63,370 nt of DNA from UBA3206 sp964548855 (GCA_964548855.1 CAZJSR010000009.1:1-63370), one strand, 5' to 3'. Counted from the first letter of the stretch, positions 25,699-35,135 are shown. The notes: generated from the letters alone by a model not told the origin. Program-made: numbers and translations.

Positions 25699-26205
25699 AT
25701 GAATAAGTTTGTATTTAAGATTGTAACATTAGTTGGTTTTTTGATGATTTTATTTGGATATATTATTGATGCGTGGACGCTTAATATGACAATGCCTGGT
25801 GGGACGGAATTTACAATTTCATCAAAGATTTTTCAAGGATTTGATTTAACTGAATTTGGAAAGAATTTTGAAAATTTTAGTTCATTCTTCGCGAAATTTA
25901 TAAGATATTTTGCATATGTTCTAACAGCATTTGCTGGACTTGGAACAATTCTTGCGTTTATAGATTTTTCTATTCCTAAGGATAAGAAAAAAATATTAAA
26001 TGGATTTATATTAGCGTTTGGTATTATCGCAAGTGTTTGTGTTGTTACGATGTTTATATTTGCGATAGTATTTATTAAGAAGAATACTATAATACAAGAG
26101 AATGGTTATGTATTAAAACCAATTATGGAAAATGGATTTTATTTTATGATTATGGGTGGATTTGTTAACGGGTTATTCTCGATTTATTTATCAACATCTA
26201 AATAG
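25699..26205 (+). CDS. Hypothetical four-TM membrane protein
   Basis: A 168-aa hydrophobic protein with four likely helices (about 6-26, 68-90, 100-125 and 143-163). The loop between helices 1 and 2 is extracellular-looking and contains MPGGTEFTISSKIFQGFDL. I recognise no family. It is the last gene of the uvrB-rlmD unit, 5 bp after rlmD, with AAGAG as a modest ribosome site, and is followed by a strong shared terminator. Function unknown. Confidence 0.75.
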   Translation: MNKFVFKIVTLVGFLMILFGYIIDAWTLNMTMPGGTEFTISSKIFQGFDLTEFGKNFENFSSFFAKFIRYFAYVLTAFAGLGTILAFIDFSIPKDKKKILNGFILAFGIIASVCVVTMFIFAIVFIKKNTIIQENGYVLKPIMENGFYFMIMGGFVNGLFSIYLSTSK

Positions 26206-26241
26206 AAAAATACCACAACAATTTTATGTTGTGGTATTTTT
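26206..26241. terminator. Perfect bidirectional terminator
   Basis: A 15-bp perfect stem (26206-26220 with 26227-26241) and a six-base loop, A-run on one side and T-run on the other. It ends both the uvrB unit and the convergent HAD gene, whose stop codon lies within the loop and stem. Confidence 0.92.
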
Positions 26242-27042
26242 AATATATTCTTTTAAGAAATGATATACTCCTTCGTGGTCATTATCATATTTTGTTATAT
26301 ATTTAGCTACTTTTTTTAGATCGTTTGAGGCATTTAACATAGCTATAGAGTTATTTGTTAATTTTAACATTTCAATATCATTATCACCATCACCAAAAAC
26401 TACTAAATTGTTATAATCTATATTGTATTTTTCTATTAATAGTTTTACTGCGGAGGCTTTATTAACTAATTTTCCTGATAATTCATATATAGCATTTTTA
26501 CTATCAAATCCTAACAATTTATAGTTGATTATATTCTTTAAATTATTATTTAAATATTGCTCGAAATTTTCTTTATCTTGGGAATTTATAACTAATGTGA
26601 TGCATGTAATCTCACTTGGAATATTTATTGTTTCATATGAACTCTCTATTATATTTGTGTTAGAATTAATGTTATAGAATGGTTCTAATTTCTTAATTCG
26701 ATTATAAATATATAGGTTATTTAAAACGGAAAAGAATCCATTTTTAATGATATTTTTATTATCAATAAATAACCTTAAAAATTCTTCTTTTTTAATGTTT
26801 GATAAATTATATTTTATAGAGTTGTCGAGTGAGTTAATTTGAGCTCCATTTTCAGATATAAGAGGCATATTTTTAGGGAAATTAGAAGCATATTCTATTA
26901 TATTTCTATGTGCTCTTGCGGATGCGAGTACAATAATATAGTTTTTTTTAATTAGGTCATTTAAATACTTAATTGTATTTTCTTTAATATTGTTATTATT
27001 ATCTAATAATGTTCCGTCTAAGTCTATAACAATCATCTTCAT
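26224..27042 (-). CDS. Cof-type HAD-IIB family hydrolase
   Basis: A 272-aa cytoplasmic phosphatase. Motif I is VIDLDGTLLD with both catalytic aspartates, motif II is around LASARAHRN, and motif IV is VFGDGDNDIEML; the C2-type cap lies between them. Cof enzymes act on small phosphorylated compounds such as sugar phosphates, pyridoxal phosphate or FMN; the substrate here cannot be told. GGTGGTG precedes ATG 27042. Monocistronic, with its own promoter at 27064-27092. Confidence 0.9.
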   Translation of the reverse strand: MKMIVIDLDGTLLDNNNNIKENTIKYLNDLIKKNYIIVLASARAHRNIIEYASNFPKNMPLISENGAQINSLDNSIKYNLSNIKKEEFLRLFIDNKNIIKNGFFSVLNNLYIYNRIKKLEPFYNINSNTNIIESSYETINIPSEITCITLVINSQDKENFEQYLNNNLKNIINYKLLGFDSKNAIYELSGKLVNKASAVKLLIEKYNIDYNNLVVFGDGDNDIEMLKLTNNSIAMLNASNDLKKVAKYITKYDNDHEGVYHFLKEYIKNTTT

Positions 27043-27063
27043 ACTAGCACCACCTATAATTGA

Positions 27064-27092
27064 ATTATTACATAAAATTATACTTATTTCAA
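27064..27092 (-). promoter_or_regulatory. Promoter of the HAD hydrolase gene
   Basis: On the minus strand TTGAAA and AATAAT are separated by 17 bp, about 22 bp before the start codon. Confidence 0.55.
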
Positions 27093-27227
27093 TATATCTT
27101 AATAGTTTGAATTAGTAAAATATGGAGATATTTTATTTATTTTTCTTATAACACTTTTTATATAAATGACAATTTCTTCTTTAAAAGAATTTTATAATAT
27201 TATATAATATTATATAGGGTGGTCTTG

Positions 27228-28025
27228 ATGTTTCTTTTAAAAATAGGAATTTTTAAAATTAATATATCATCTATATTTAGTCTAGTCCTTGGGATAGCTA
27301 TGGGGCTAGCTATTTTCACTTTAATATATTTAGCATATGTTTTAGGAAATTTAAATAAGAATAAAAGAGATGTGAAAATTGTTGAAGTTGATTTTGAGGC
27401 TATTAATGATGGAGATTTAAGTAAAAAAGAAAAGAAAGAACTTTTAGAACTGTATAGACTTAATAATAATAGTATTGTTGTTAAAGAAATGATAATGGAC
27501 TATGAAAAAATATTTTGTGATAATAAATTAAGAAATAATGATTCATATACTTCCTATTGTATGTTGATATCTAAAAGTTTAATATATAACATCGCAAAAG
27601 TTTACTACCCTAATAGTAGTAGACCTTATGCAGAAATAAAAATTGAAGAAGCTTTAAAGTTATCAAATTATATTTCTAAAAGGGTTGATGAATTGTTAGA
27701 TTATAATGGACTAAAATTTATAAGAGGTATTAGTTTAAAAACGATTGTTAATATTAAAAATTTTAAGGATTTATGTAAAGAATGGAAAATTGTAAAATTA
27801 TTAAAAAAATATAAAATTAATAAATTACTTGCAGGACTTAAAGTGGTTATTAATTTTGTTAATCCATTTTACTGGGTTAGAAAAGCAATAATTGATACAT
27901 CAATAAGAATTATAACAAAACAAATGTGTTTAAGGATTATTGGAATAGTTGGTGAAGAGGCATATAATGTTTATTCAAAGAGTGTCTTTAAAGAAGAAAT
28001 TAGTTTAAATGAATTGGAGGCGTAA
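27228..28025 (+). CDS. Hypothetical protein with N-terminal membrane anchor
   Basis: A 265-aa protein with one clear helix (about 9-38, FSLVLGIAMGLAIFTLIYLA), a long helical cytoplasmic domain, and an amphipathic stretch near 195-235 (KVVINFVNPFYWVRKAIID) that may also touch the membrane. I recognise no family for certain; the last part faintly recalls DUF697-like membrane-associated domains. ATG 27228 follows AGGGTGG at a proper distance, so GTG 27219 is not used. The stop lies 2 bp before the FtsK-type translocase, implying co-translation and perhaps a shared role at the membrane. Confidence 0.65.
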   Translation: MFLLKIGIFKINISSIFSLVLGIAMGLAIFTLIYLAYVLGNLNKNKRDVKIVEVDFEAINDGDLSKKEKKELLELYRLNNNSIVVKEMIMDYEKIFCDNKLRNNDSYTSYCMLISKSLIYNIAKVYYPNSSRPYAEIKIEEALKLSNYISKRVDELLDYNGLKFIRGISLKTIVNIKNFKDLCKEWKIVKLLKKYKINKLLAGLKVVINFVNPFYWVRKAIIDTSIRIITKQMCLRIIGIVGEEAYNVYSKSVFKEEISLNELEA

Positions 28026-28027
28026 TT

Positions 28028-30241
28028 GTGAAAATAAAAAAGAATTTAAAAGCAAATACTGTTGGTTTTAGAATACCACAAGTAGATGAAGATTTTGATG
28101 GACTAAAATATGGAAGAAGTAATTTTAAAAGATCAGAAGCTGGTTCTCCTTTATTTGGATCTAATGTTAAAGATACATTGTTAGTCAATGATATAAGCGA
28201 AAAAGTTGATATAGATGTTAGAAAGAATTATGATTTCGCTAGGGATGAAAAAAAGATAACTAAAGCTGAACTTATTGAAAAATATGGAACTGAATTTTAT
28301 GAATTTCAAACAATTACTAGTGAAAAAAGAAGAAAAGTATATGGAACTGATATAACAGTTGATAATAAAAAAGAAGTAAATGAAGTTGTAAAAGAAGAAA
28401 AAACACTAGGTTTTGATTTTATTAAATCAGCAAATGATTTTATAGAAGAAAAAGAAGAAGACGAAGAAGTAGTTGATTTTGATTTTGATCAATTTAATAC
28501 AAATGATGAAGTAGAAGAGGATGAATTTGATTTAAGTTTTGGAAGTTTCAAGCCAAAGTTTGAACCAGTAGAATCTAGTCCTTTTGTAAGTACTGACCAT
28601 ACTACGGTTATAAGAAAAGAAAGAGATAATTCCTTTTTTAAAAATGAAACAAGTATATCTAGAATAGAACCAGAACCAAAAACTGAAGTTTATAATAAAA
28701 ATATAGAACCAGAAACTGTTGAAGTTGTAAAAAATTCTGGTTATGAGAATAATAGTGTTGAGGATAAGAAATTATTTGAATTACCAAAAGTAGTTGATCC
28801 TTATAGAGACTATAAATTACCGCCACGTAATATATTTAAAAAAGGAAGTGCATCTGATGATACTATTCCTGATTGGGTGTATGAAAAAGAAGATATTATT
28901 AATCAAACCTTAGCTGATTTTGGTGTTGAAGGAACTGTAGAAAATAGAACAAAAGGTCCTACTTTCTCACGTTTTGAAATCGCGCTTGCTTCAGGTGTTC
29001 CGGTAAAGAAAATCATTAGCTTACATGATAATCTTCAAATGAATTTAGGTGCTAAATCTATTCGTATTCAGGCTCCTATTCCAGGAAAAAGAACTGTCGG
29101 AATTGAAGTGCCTAATACCAATGTAGAAACTGTGTTTTTTGGAGATATAATTAATGACGAATTCTATAACGATGAGTCTCCTTTAAAAATAGCACTTGGT
29201 AAGGATATTGATAATAATTCAATTTATACGAAGATTAATAAATGGCCTCATGGTCTTATAGCTGGATCTACTGGTAGTGGTAAATCTGTTTGTATGAATA
29301 CTATTCTTATAAGCTTATTACTTAGAAATAAGCCAGATGAAGTAAAACTATTATTAATTGACCCTAAAACTGTAGAATTAATGAGTTATAATGATCTTCC
29401 TCATTTAGTAACTCCTGTAATTAATGATCCTCAACTTGCATCATTAGCATTAAAATGGGCTTGTGAAGAAATGGATAGAAGATATATGTATTTAAGTCAA
29501 ATGCATGTAAGAAATATAGAAGATTTCAATAAAAAAGCAGTTAATAATCCTGAACTTCAAAGAATGAGTTATATAGTAATAGTAATAGATGAATTAGCTG
29601 ATTTAATGATGACAGCATCAGCTGATGTAGAAGAGTCTATAATGCGTATTACAGCAAAAGCACGTGCTGCGGGTATTCATTTATTGATTGCGACACAACG
29701 TCCTACAGTAGATGTTGTTAAAGGTACGATTAAAGCTAATATTGCCACTCGTGTAGCGTTCCATACTGTAAGTCCTGTTGATAGTATTACTATCCTAGAT
29801 GAAGGTGGAGCTGAGGAACTTTTAGGAAAAGGTGATATGTTATTAAAAGAAGGAGATCTTCCTTCTCGTCTTCAAGGAGCTTATATTCCTGATGATGAAA
29901 TAGATGCGGTAACAGATTTTATAAGAGCACAAGCTCAACCAAATTATCTATTTACACATGATGATCTTAAAAAAAGTTCTTCATCTGTTGTGTCAGGAAA
30001 TACTCAAATTCAAGGTGAATCACCTGAAATGCTTTATAACGCTGCGTATTTCTTTATTGAACAAAATTCTTGTTCAATAAACGCTTTAGTACAAAGATTT
30101 AATTTAGGTTTCAATAGAGCTTCAAAAATAGTTGCGGCTTTAGAAGAAATGGGAATTGTAAGTGGAAAGAATGGAACTAAAGGTAGAGATGTATTAGTAA
30201 CTGTATCAGAGCTTAATAATATATTCGAAAGAGGTGAATAA
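28028..30241 (+). CDS. FtsK/SpoIIIE-family DNA translocase lacking membrane segments (SftA-like)
   Basis: A 737-aa DNA motor that should help clear or resolve chromosome DNA at septation. The C-terminal motor is complete: RecA-like Walker A AGSTGSGKSV, LLIDPKTVEL, Walker B YIVIVIDELADL, ATQRPTVDV and a gamma winged-helix domain at the end (residues about 665-735) for KOPS-type reading. The N-terminal 270 residues are acidic, disordered-looking and have no hydrophobic helix, unlike FtsK and SpoIIIE. A SPLFG motif near residue 40 recalls the N-terminal motif of soluble SftA (YtpT). GTG 28028 has GGAGG upstream. Confidence 0.9.
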   Translation: MKIKKNLKANTVGFRIPQVDEDFDGLKYGRSNFKRSEAGSPLFGSNVKDTLLVNDISEKVDIDVRKNYDFARDEKKITKAELIEKYGTEFYEFQTITSEKRRKVYGTDITVDNKKEVNEVVKEEKTLGFDFIKSANDFIEEKEEDEEVVDFDFDQFNTNDEVEEDEFDLSFGSFKPKFEPVESSPFVSTDHTTVIRKERDNSFFKNETSISRIEPEPKTEVYNKNIEPETVEVVKNSGYENNSVEDKKLFELPKVVDPYRDYKLPPRNIFKKGSASDDTIPDWVYEKEDIINQTLADFGVEGTVENRTKGPTFSRFEIALASGVPVKKIISLHDNLQMNLGAKSIRIQAPIPGKRTVGIEVPNTNVETVFFGDIINDEFYNDESPLKIALGKDIDNNSIYTKINKWPHGLIAGSTGSGKSVCMNTILISLLLRNKPDEVKLLLIDPKTVELMSYNDLPHLVTPVINDPQLASLALKWACEEMDRRYMYLSQMHVRNIEDFNKKAVNNPELQRMSYIVIVIDELADLMMTASADVEESIMRITAKARAAGIHLLIATQRPTVDVVKGTIKANIATRVAFHTVSPVDSITILDEGGAEELLGKGDMLLKEGDLPSRLQGAYIPDDEIDAVTDFIRAQAQPNYLFTHDDLKKSSSSVVSGNTQIQGESPEMLYNAAYFFIEQNSCSINALVQRFNLGFNRASKIVAALEEMGIVSGKNGTKGRDVLVTVSELNNIFERGE

Positions 30242-30244
30242 CTT

Positions 30245-31090
30245 TTGAAAAAAAGTGAACTTGATGAAATTGAAAGAGCGATAAATACTTCAGATGATGA
30301 AGATGCTTCAAAAATACTTAAGCATAAGATGTTAGTTTCATCATCAACATTATTAGCTATTAGTTTTGTGATTTTTATAATTGCCATAGTTTTAGGTAAA
30401 ACAAGTAGTATGTTATCGATTATTTCTCCTTCTGTATATTATGTAATTAGTAGTTTATTTGTTTTGTTTTTAGGTGTTACTGTTATTATTTTTAGTTTAT
30501 TAAAAAAGAATATTAAACCTAGACTTACTTTAATTTATTATAAAATATATGATATTATTTCATTTGCTTTTATGCTTATTACCACACTTATGTTTTTGTT
30601 TATATTTATCATTACTCCAACAACAGTTGTAGGTTCTAGCATGGATAAAACTCTAGCAAATGGAGAAAAAGTTTTAATATGGCATTTAGGATATGAACCT
30701 TCTAGAGATGATGTGGTAGTTGCGCATGTAAGTGGTAAATATAATGGAACATCAGAGATGCTTATAATTAAAAGAGTTATTGCTGTTGCTGGTGATAAGG
30801 TTGAATTAAGAGATGGTCATAGTTTATATGTTAATGATGAATATATTACAAGTAGTAGAATAAATCAAGAAGTTTTTAATATAATTAATGGTTTTGATCT
30901 GAATTCTAAATTAACATCTAATATTATAGAAGATGGTAAGTGTCTTTTATTAGGTGATAATAGACCAGTTAGTAATGATAGCAGAGCAATGGGATTAATA
31001 AATACATCAGATGTAATAGGAAGGGCTGTATTTAAAGTGTTTCCTTTTAAAAGCATTGGTGGTATTGGTGATAAAAAAATAGACTTATAA
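30245..31090 (+). CDS. lepB: Signal peptidase I
   Basis: Cleaves signal peptides from exported proteins at the outer membrane face. The catalytic Ser is in VVGSSMDKTL, the catalytic Lys in IIKRVIAVAGD, and the conserved LGDNRPVSNDSRAMG box follows. The 281-aa protein is longer than usual because three hydrophobic helices (about 34-52, 60-82, 100-122) precede the catalytic domain, where most Gram-positive enzymes have one. TTG 30245 follows the FtsK stop by 3 bp with GAGGTG upstream, showing tight coupling. It leads into the rbgA-rnhB unit. Confidence 0.92.
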   Translation: MKKSELDEIERAINTSDDEDASKILKHKMLVSSSTLLAISFVIFIIAIVLGKTSSMLSIISPSVYYVISSLFVLFLGVTVIIFSLLKKNIKPRLTLIYYKIYDIISFAFMLITTLMFLFIFIITPTTVVGSSMDKTLANGEKVLIWHLGYEPSRDDVVVAHVSGKYNGTSEMLIIKRVIAVAGDKVELRDGHSLYVNDEYITSSRINQEVFNIINGFDLNSKLTSNIIEDGKCLLLGDNRPVSNDSRAMGLINTSDVIGRAVFKVFPFKSIGGIGDKKIDL

Positions 31091-31112
31091 TTTATATAAA
31101 AGGGTTGGTAGT

Positions 31113-31991
31113 ATGACAGAAGAACGTGACAATGGTATTAATAGAAAATTAATAAATTGGTTTCCTGGCCATATGGCAAAGGCTAGAAGAGAAATAAAAG
31201 AAAAACTAGGTCTTGTTGATGTTGTTATAGAACTAAGAGATGCAAGAATTCCTTTATCAAGTAAGAATCCAATGGTTGATGAAATAGTTGGTGATAAACC
31301 TAGATTAATTATTTTAAATAAGGCTAATATGGCAGATAAGGAAAAAACTAAAAAGTGGATTAGGGAATTATCTAAAGATAATGTACTTGCACTTGATGTT
31401 GATTGTGTTGATAATTACAATATAAAGAATGTGATTCCGTATTTAAAAGAAACATTAAAGGATAAGATAGATAAAGATAGATCAAGAGGTAAGGCAAACA
31501 CTTTAATTAGAGCTTTAATTATAGGTATACCAAATGTAGGTAAATCTACTTTTATTAATACTCTTAGTAAAAGAAAGGCTGCAAAAACAGGTGATAAGCC
31601 TGGTGTGACTAAATCTCAAACTTGGATAAAAATTACAGATGAACTACAAATTATGGATACACCAGGGATTTTATGGCCAAAATTTGAAGATCAGTCAGTA
31701 GGTGTAAAATTATCTATTTGTGGTTCAATTAAGGATGAAATAGTTGAACTTGAGTATATTAGTTTTGAAGCACTTAAACTAATGATTGAACTTTACCCTG
31801 ATTTATTATGTCAAAGATATAATTTAAATATAGAAGATATAAAAGATAAAGATATTATGTCAATTTGTGACATGATTGCGAAAAAAAGAGGGTGTCTAAT
31901 TAAAGGCGGAGAAGTAGACTATGATAGAGTATTTACTTTAATAATCAATGATATTAGAAGTGTAAGAATAGGGGCGATGACGTTTGAATAA
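31113..31991 (+). CDS. rbgA: Ribosome biogenesis GTPase RbgA (YlqF)
   Basis: Late assembly factor of the 50S subunit. The circularly permuted G motifs appear in the expected order: G4 LNKANMAD, G1 GIPNVGKST, G2 threonine, then G3 DTPGILWP. The opening NWFPGHMAKARREI is diagnostic of YlqF and supports the ATG with GGTTGGT upstream. The C-terminal RNA-binding tail is present. The 292-aa length is close to Bacillus RbgA (282). The stop overlaps the rnhB start, as in the conserved ylqF-rnhB pair of Bacilli. Confidence 0.96.
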   Translation: MTEERDNGINRKLINWFPGHMAKARREIKEKLGLVDVVIELRDARIPLSSKNPMVDEIVGDKPRLIILNKANMADKEKTKKWIRELSKDNVLALDVDCVDNYNIKNVIPYLKETLKDKIDKDRSRGKANTLIRALIIGIPNVGKSTFINTLSKRKAAKTGDKPGVTKSQTWIKITDELQIMDTPGILWPKFEDQSVGVKLSICGSIKDEIVELEYISFEALKLMIELYPDLLCQRYNLNIEDIKDKDIMSICDMIAKKRGCLIKGGEVDYDRVFTLIINDIRSVRIGAMTFE

Positions 31992-32628
31992 TTATAATAA
32001 TCTATATAAATATGAAGAAAATTTATATGATGAAGGTATAGATTACGTCTGTGGAGTAGATGAAGTAGGCAGAGGTCCAATTGCTGGCCCTTTAGTAGTT
32101 AGTGCTGTAATTTTGCCTCTTGATGTGAGAATTAAAGGAATAAATGACAGTAAGAAGTTATCAGAAAAGAAAAGACTTGAATTATATAAAGAGATAGAAG
32201 AAAAGGCATTAGCTATAAGTACTGTATTTATATATGAAGATGAAATAGATAATGATGATATTTATCACTGTACTCAAGTTGCGATGATGAGAGCTATACA
32301 AGGTCTTAAAATTACGCCAGGACATGTATTAATTGATGCGATGCCACTTCCTGAACTTCAAATAAATCATACCTCTATTATTCATGGAGACGCTATTTCA
32401 GCATCAATAGGTGCTGCATCGATTATTGCGAAAGTCACAAGAGATGAATATATGAAAAAGATGGATGTGAAATATCCTAATTATGGTTTCGCAAGGCATA
32501 AAGGTTATTGTACTAAAGAACATGTCAATAACTTAGAAAAATATGGTCCTTGTGATATCCATAGAAAATCATTTGCACCTGTTAATAAATATTTTAATAA
32601 GCAAATGACATTATTTGATATTGAATAA
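31984..32628 (+). CDS. rnhB: Ribonuclease HII
   Basis: Removes ribonucleotides from DNA and cleaves RNA in hybrids. The 214-aa protein has the N-terminal signature VCGVDEVGRGPIAGP, which holds the catalytic Asp and Glu, then LIDAMPLP with the next aspartate, and ASIIAKVTRDEYM. TTG 31984 lies within the last codons of rbgA; no better in-frame start is present before the conserved region. A strong terminator follows. Together with the RNase H1 gene the window carries both RNase H types. Confidence 0.95.
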   Translation: MNNYNNLYKYEENLYDEGIDYVCGVDEVGRGPIAGPLVVSAVILPLDVRIKGINDSKKLSEKKRLELYKEIEEKALAISTVFIYEDEIDNDDIYHCTQVAMMRAIQGLKITPGHVLIDAMPLPELQINHTSIIHGDAISASIGAASIIAKVTRDEYMKKMDVKYPNYGFARHKGYCTKEHVNNLEKYGPCDIHRKSFAPVNKYFNKQMTLFDIE

Positions 32629-32641
32629 ATCAAAAAAAACT

Positions 32642-32671
32642 CTAATTATTTATATAATTAGTTTTTTTTTA
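32642..32671 (+). terminator. Terminator after rnhB
   Basis: CTAATTAT, loop TTAT, ATAATTAG and a run of nine or more Ts. Confidence 0.82.
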
Positions 32672-32684
32672 AGTAAAAAAACAT

Positions 32685-32713
32685 TTGACAAGCATAAATA
32701 TAGGGGGTATTAT
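32685..32713 (+). promoter_or_regulatory. Strong promoter of topA
   Basis: TTGACA (consensus -35), exactly 17 bp, TATTAT. It is the closest match to the housekeeping consensus in the window and starts 14 bp after the rnhB T-tract. Confidence 0.85.
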
Positions 32714-32743
32714 GTAAAATATATTGTGAAGGGTAGTGGTCTT

Positions 32744-35014
32744 ATGCAAAAGGTTATAATAGTTGAATCTCCATCTAAAAGTAAGACAATAGAAGGATAT
32801 ATGGGTAGCGATTATAAAGTTCTATCTTCTATAGGACATATAAGAGATCTTGCGATAAGTGGTCCTGACGGTCTTGGAATTGACATCGAAAATGGATTTA
32901 AACCTAATTACGTTGTAATAAAAGGTAAAGAAAAAGTAGTTAGTGAATTAAAAAAAGCATGTAAAGGTCATGAAGTATTTCTTGCGACCGACCCGGACCG
33001 TGAGGGTGAGGCTATAAGTTATCATTTAGCTGAGGTATTAGGATTGGACAAAGATAAACTTAATAGAATAGAATTTCATGAAATAACTAAACCGGCAATT
33101 TTAGAAGCATTTAATCATCCTAGAAAGATTGATATGGATTTAGTTTATAGTCAAGAAACAAGAAGAATGCTTGATAGAATTATAGGTTTTAAAGTTTCTA
33201 AATTATTACAAAGTAAGATAAAGAGTCAAAGTGCCGGGCGTGTTCAAAGTGTTGCGCTTAAACTTATTGTTGATTTAGAAAATGAGATTAAGAATTTTGT
33301 GAGTGAAGCTTATTATGTCATAGAAGCATCAAATGGTGATATTAAACTGGAATTTGTTAGTTATAAGGATAATAAGGATAGGATATATTCAAAAGAACTT
33401 GCAGAGAAAATATATTCTTCATTATCTAAGGATTTTTCTATAATTGATATCGAAAATAAGATTCAAAAACGTGAATCTAAACCACCTTTTACAACATCAA
33501 CATTACAACAAGATGCGTCTAATAAATTAGGATTTTCATCTTCAAAAACAATGTCTATTGCCCAAGGTTTATATGAAGGTAAGAAAATTAAAGACCAAAC
33601 TATAGGTCTTATAACATACATGCGTACAGATTCAACGCATTTATCTGATTTATTTGTTAAAGATGCGAAAAATTATATTTTAAATAATTATGGTGAAGTT
33701 TATGTAGGAAATGCTAAAGAAAAGAAACAAGTTTTATCTCAACAAGCTCACGAAGCTATTAGACCTACTTCAATTAGTTTAACACCAGAGGATGTAAAAA
33801 GATATTTAACACAGGATGAGTATAAGTTATATAAATTAATTTATAATCGTGCTATAACCTCTTTAATGTCTGCGGCTAAATTTGATAGACAAAAGATAAC
33901 ATTAAAGAATAATGAAACAATTTGGAAAATAACAGGACAAGTGATGGTGTTTGATGGATATACTAAGATTTATGGTATATCAGAAGAAGATGAGAATAAA
34001 GTATTACCTAAATATAATATAGGAGATATTATAAGTTGTGATAATATTGAATTAAAAGAACTATTCACAAAGCCTAAATCTCGCTATACTGAGGCTTCTT
34101 TGATTAAAGATATGGAAGAATTAGGTATCGGAAGACCATCTACATATGCACAAACAATGTCTACCTTAAAAGAAAGAAAATATATAGAAATAGAAGACAA
34201 GAAATTAATTCCGACTGAACAAGGAATTCTTACAACAGAGTCCTTAGATAAATTCTTTTCACCTATCATAAATGTTAAATATACAGCAAATATGGAAAAT
34301 GAATTAGATAAGATAGCTAAAGGTGAAATAGATAGAAAAGTAGAATTAAAAGAATTTTATGATGATTTTATACCTCTTTTCTTAAATGCAAAAGAAAATA
34401 TGGAAGCTATTTATCCAAAACCTACTGGTGAAATATGCCCAATATGTAATAGTGAACTTGTTATAAGAAAAGGAAAATATGGGGAATTTATTTCATGTGG
34501 AAATTATCCGACTTGTAAATATATAAAGCCAAATGAATCAAAAAAAGAGGAAGATGTAATAACTACTGATGTTTTATGTCCTAAATGTAATACAGGATAT
34601 TTTGTTAAGAGAATGAGTCAAAAAGGAAGAAGTAAAGGTAGTTATTTTTATGCATGTAATAATTTCCCTAAGTGTAAATGCATTGTAAATGATGAACCAA
34701 CTAATGAAAGATGCCCAAAATGTAATTCAATAATGCTTAAAAATGAAGAGGGATTATATTGTATGGCAAATTGTGATAAAGAAGAAGAACTATATGAAAG
34801 TGTATTATGTCCAAATTGTAAAAAAGGGCATTTAGTAAGAAAAATGGCTCAAAAAGGTAAAAATAAAGGAAATTATTTTTATGCTTGTGATAACTTTCCA
34901 AGATGTAGGACGATATATAACGAAAAACCTACTAATAATGTTTGTGAGGTTTGTGGATCTATTATGTTTGAAGTAGATGGAAAGTTAATATGTCTAAATA
35001 AAGATTGTAAATAA
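32744..35014 (+). CDS. topA: DNA topoisomerase I with extended zinc-ribbon tail
   Basis: Relaxes negative supercoils by single-strand passage. The 756-aa protein starts MQKVIIVESPSKSKTIEGY (Toprim), has DPDREGEAIS with the metal-binding acids, the active-site tyrosine in ITYMRTDSTHLS, and domains II-IV to about residue 560. The C-terminus has about five Cys4 or near-Cys4 ribbons; two blocks of roughly 70 residues are near copies of each other (KRMSQKGRSKGSYFYAC and RKMAQKGKNKGNYFYAC). ATG 32744 fits the conserved start; the frame's upstream part runs through a terminator and promoter and is not coding. Confidence 0.97.
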   Translation: MQKVIIVESPSKSKTIEGYMGSDYKVLSSIGHIRDLAISGPDGLGIDIENGFKPNYVVIKGKEKVVSELKKACKGHEVFLATDPDREGEAISYHLAEVLGLDKDKLNRIEFHEITKPAILEAFNHPRKIDMDLVYSQETRRMLDRIIGFKVSKLLQSKIKSQSAGRVQSVALKLIVDLENEIKNFVSEAYYVIEASNGDIKLEFVSYKDNKDRIYSKELAEKIYSSLSKDFSIIDIENKIQKRESKPPFTTSTLQQDASNKLGFSSSKTMSIAQGLYEGKKIKDQTIGLITYMRTDSTHLSDLFVKDAKNYILNNYGEVYVGNAKEKKQVLSQQAHEAIRPTSISLTPEDVKRYLTQDEYKLYKLIYNRAITSLMSAAKFDRQKITLKNNETIWKITGQVMVFDGYTKIYGISEEDENKVLPKYNIGDIISCDNIELKELFTKPKSRYTEASLIKDMEELGIGRPSTYAQTMSTLKERKYIEIEDKKLIPTEQGILTTESLDKFFSPIINVKYTANMENELDKIAKGEIDRKVELKEFYDDFIPLFLNAKENMEAIYPKPTGEICPICNSELVIRKGKYGEFISCGNYPTCKYIKPNESKKEEDVITTDVLCPKCNTGYFVKRMSQKGRSKGSYFYACNNFPKCKCIVNDEPTNERCPKCNSIMLKNEEGLYCMANCDKEEELYESVLCPNCKKGHLVRKMAQKGKNKGNYFYACDNFPRCRTIYNEKPTNNVCEVCGSIMFEVDGKLICLNKDCK

Positions 35015-35022
35015 TATGAATG

Positions 35023-35050
35023 ACTTAGGATTATTGTCCTAAGTTTTTTA
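35023..35050 (+). terminator. Terminator after topA
   Basis: ACTTAGGA, loop TTATTG, TCCTAAGT followed by Ts. Confidence 0.85.
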
Positions 35051-35079
35051 ATTAGAGCGTTAAAGATATTCACACTTTA

Positions 35080-35108
35080 TTGTTTTTATTTACTTATTAT
35101 GTTATAAT
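35080..35108 (+). promoter_or_regulatory. Promoter of ftsY-ylxM-ffh
   Basis: TTGTTT, exactly 17 bp, TATAAT, with TG one base upstream of the -10. It lies 28 bp before the ftsY start. Confidence 0.75.
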
Positions 35109-35135
35109 TTTTTAAGATTGGAGTGAATTATATAT

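Noticed and set aside
27190..27216. Repeated ATATTATATAAT-like units as a tandem repeat or binding array
   Set aside because: Irregular AT-rich sequence typical of this genome's intergenic regions; it probably only supplies -10-like sequences for the next gene.
28000..28188. Minus-strand frame across the start of the FtsK-type gene
   Set aside because: No start context and it overlaps two convincing plus-strand genes.
32615..32743. N-terminal extension of TopA in frame
   Set aside because: It runs through the rnhB terminator and the topA promoter, and the conserved Toprim start is at 32744.
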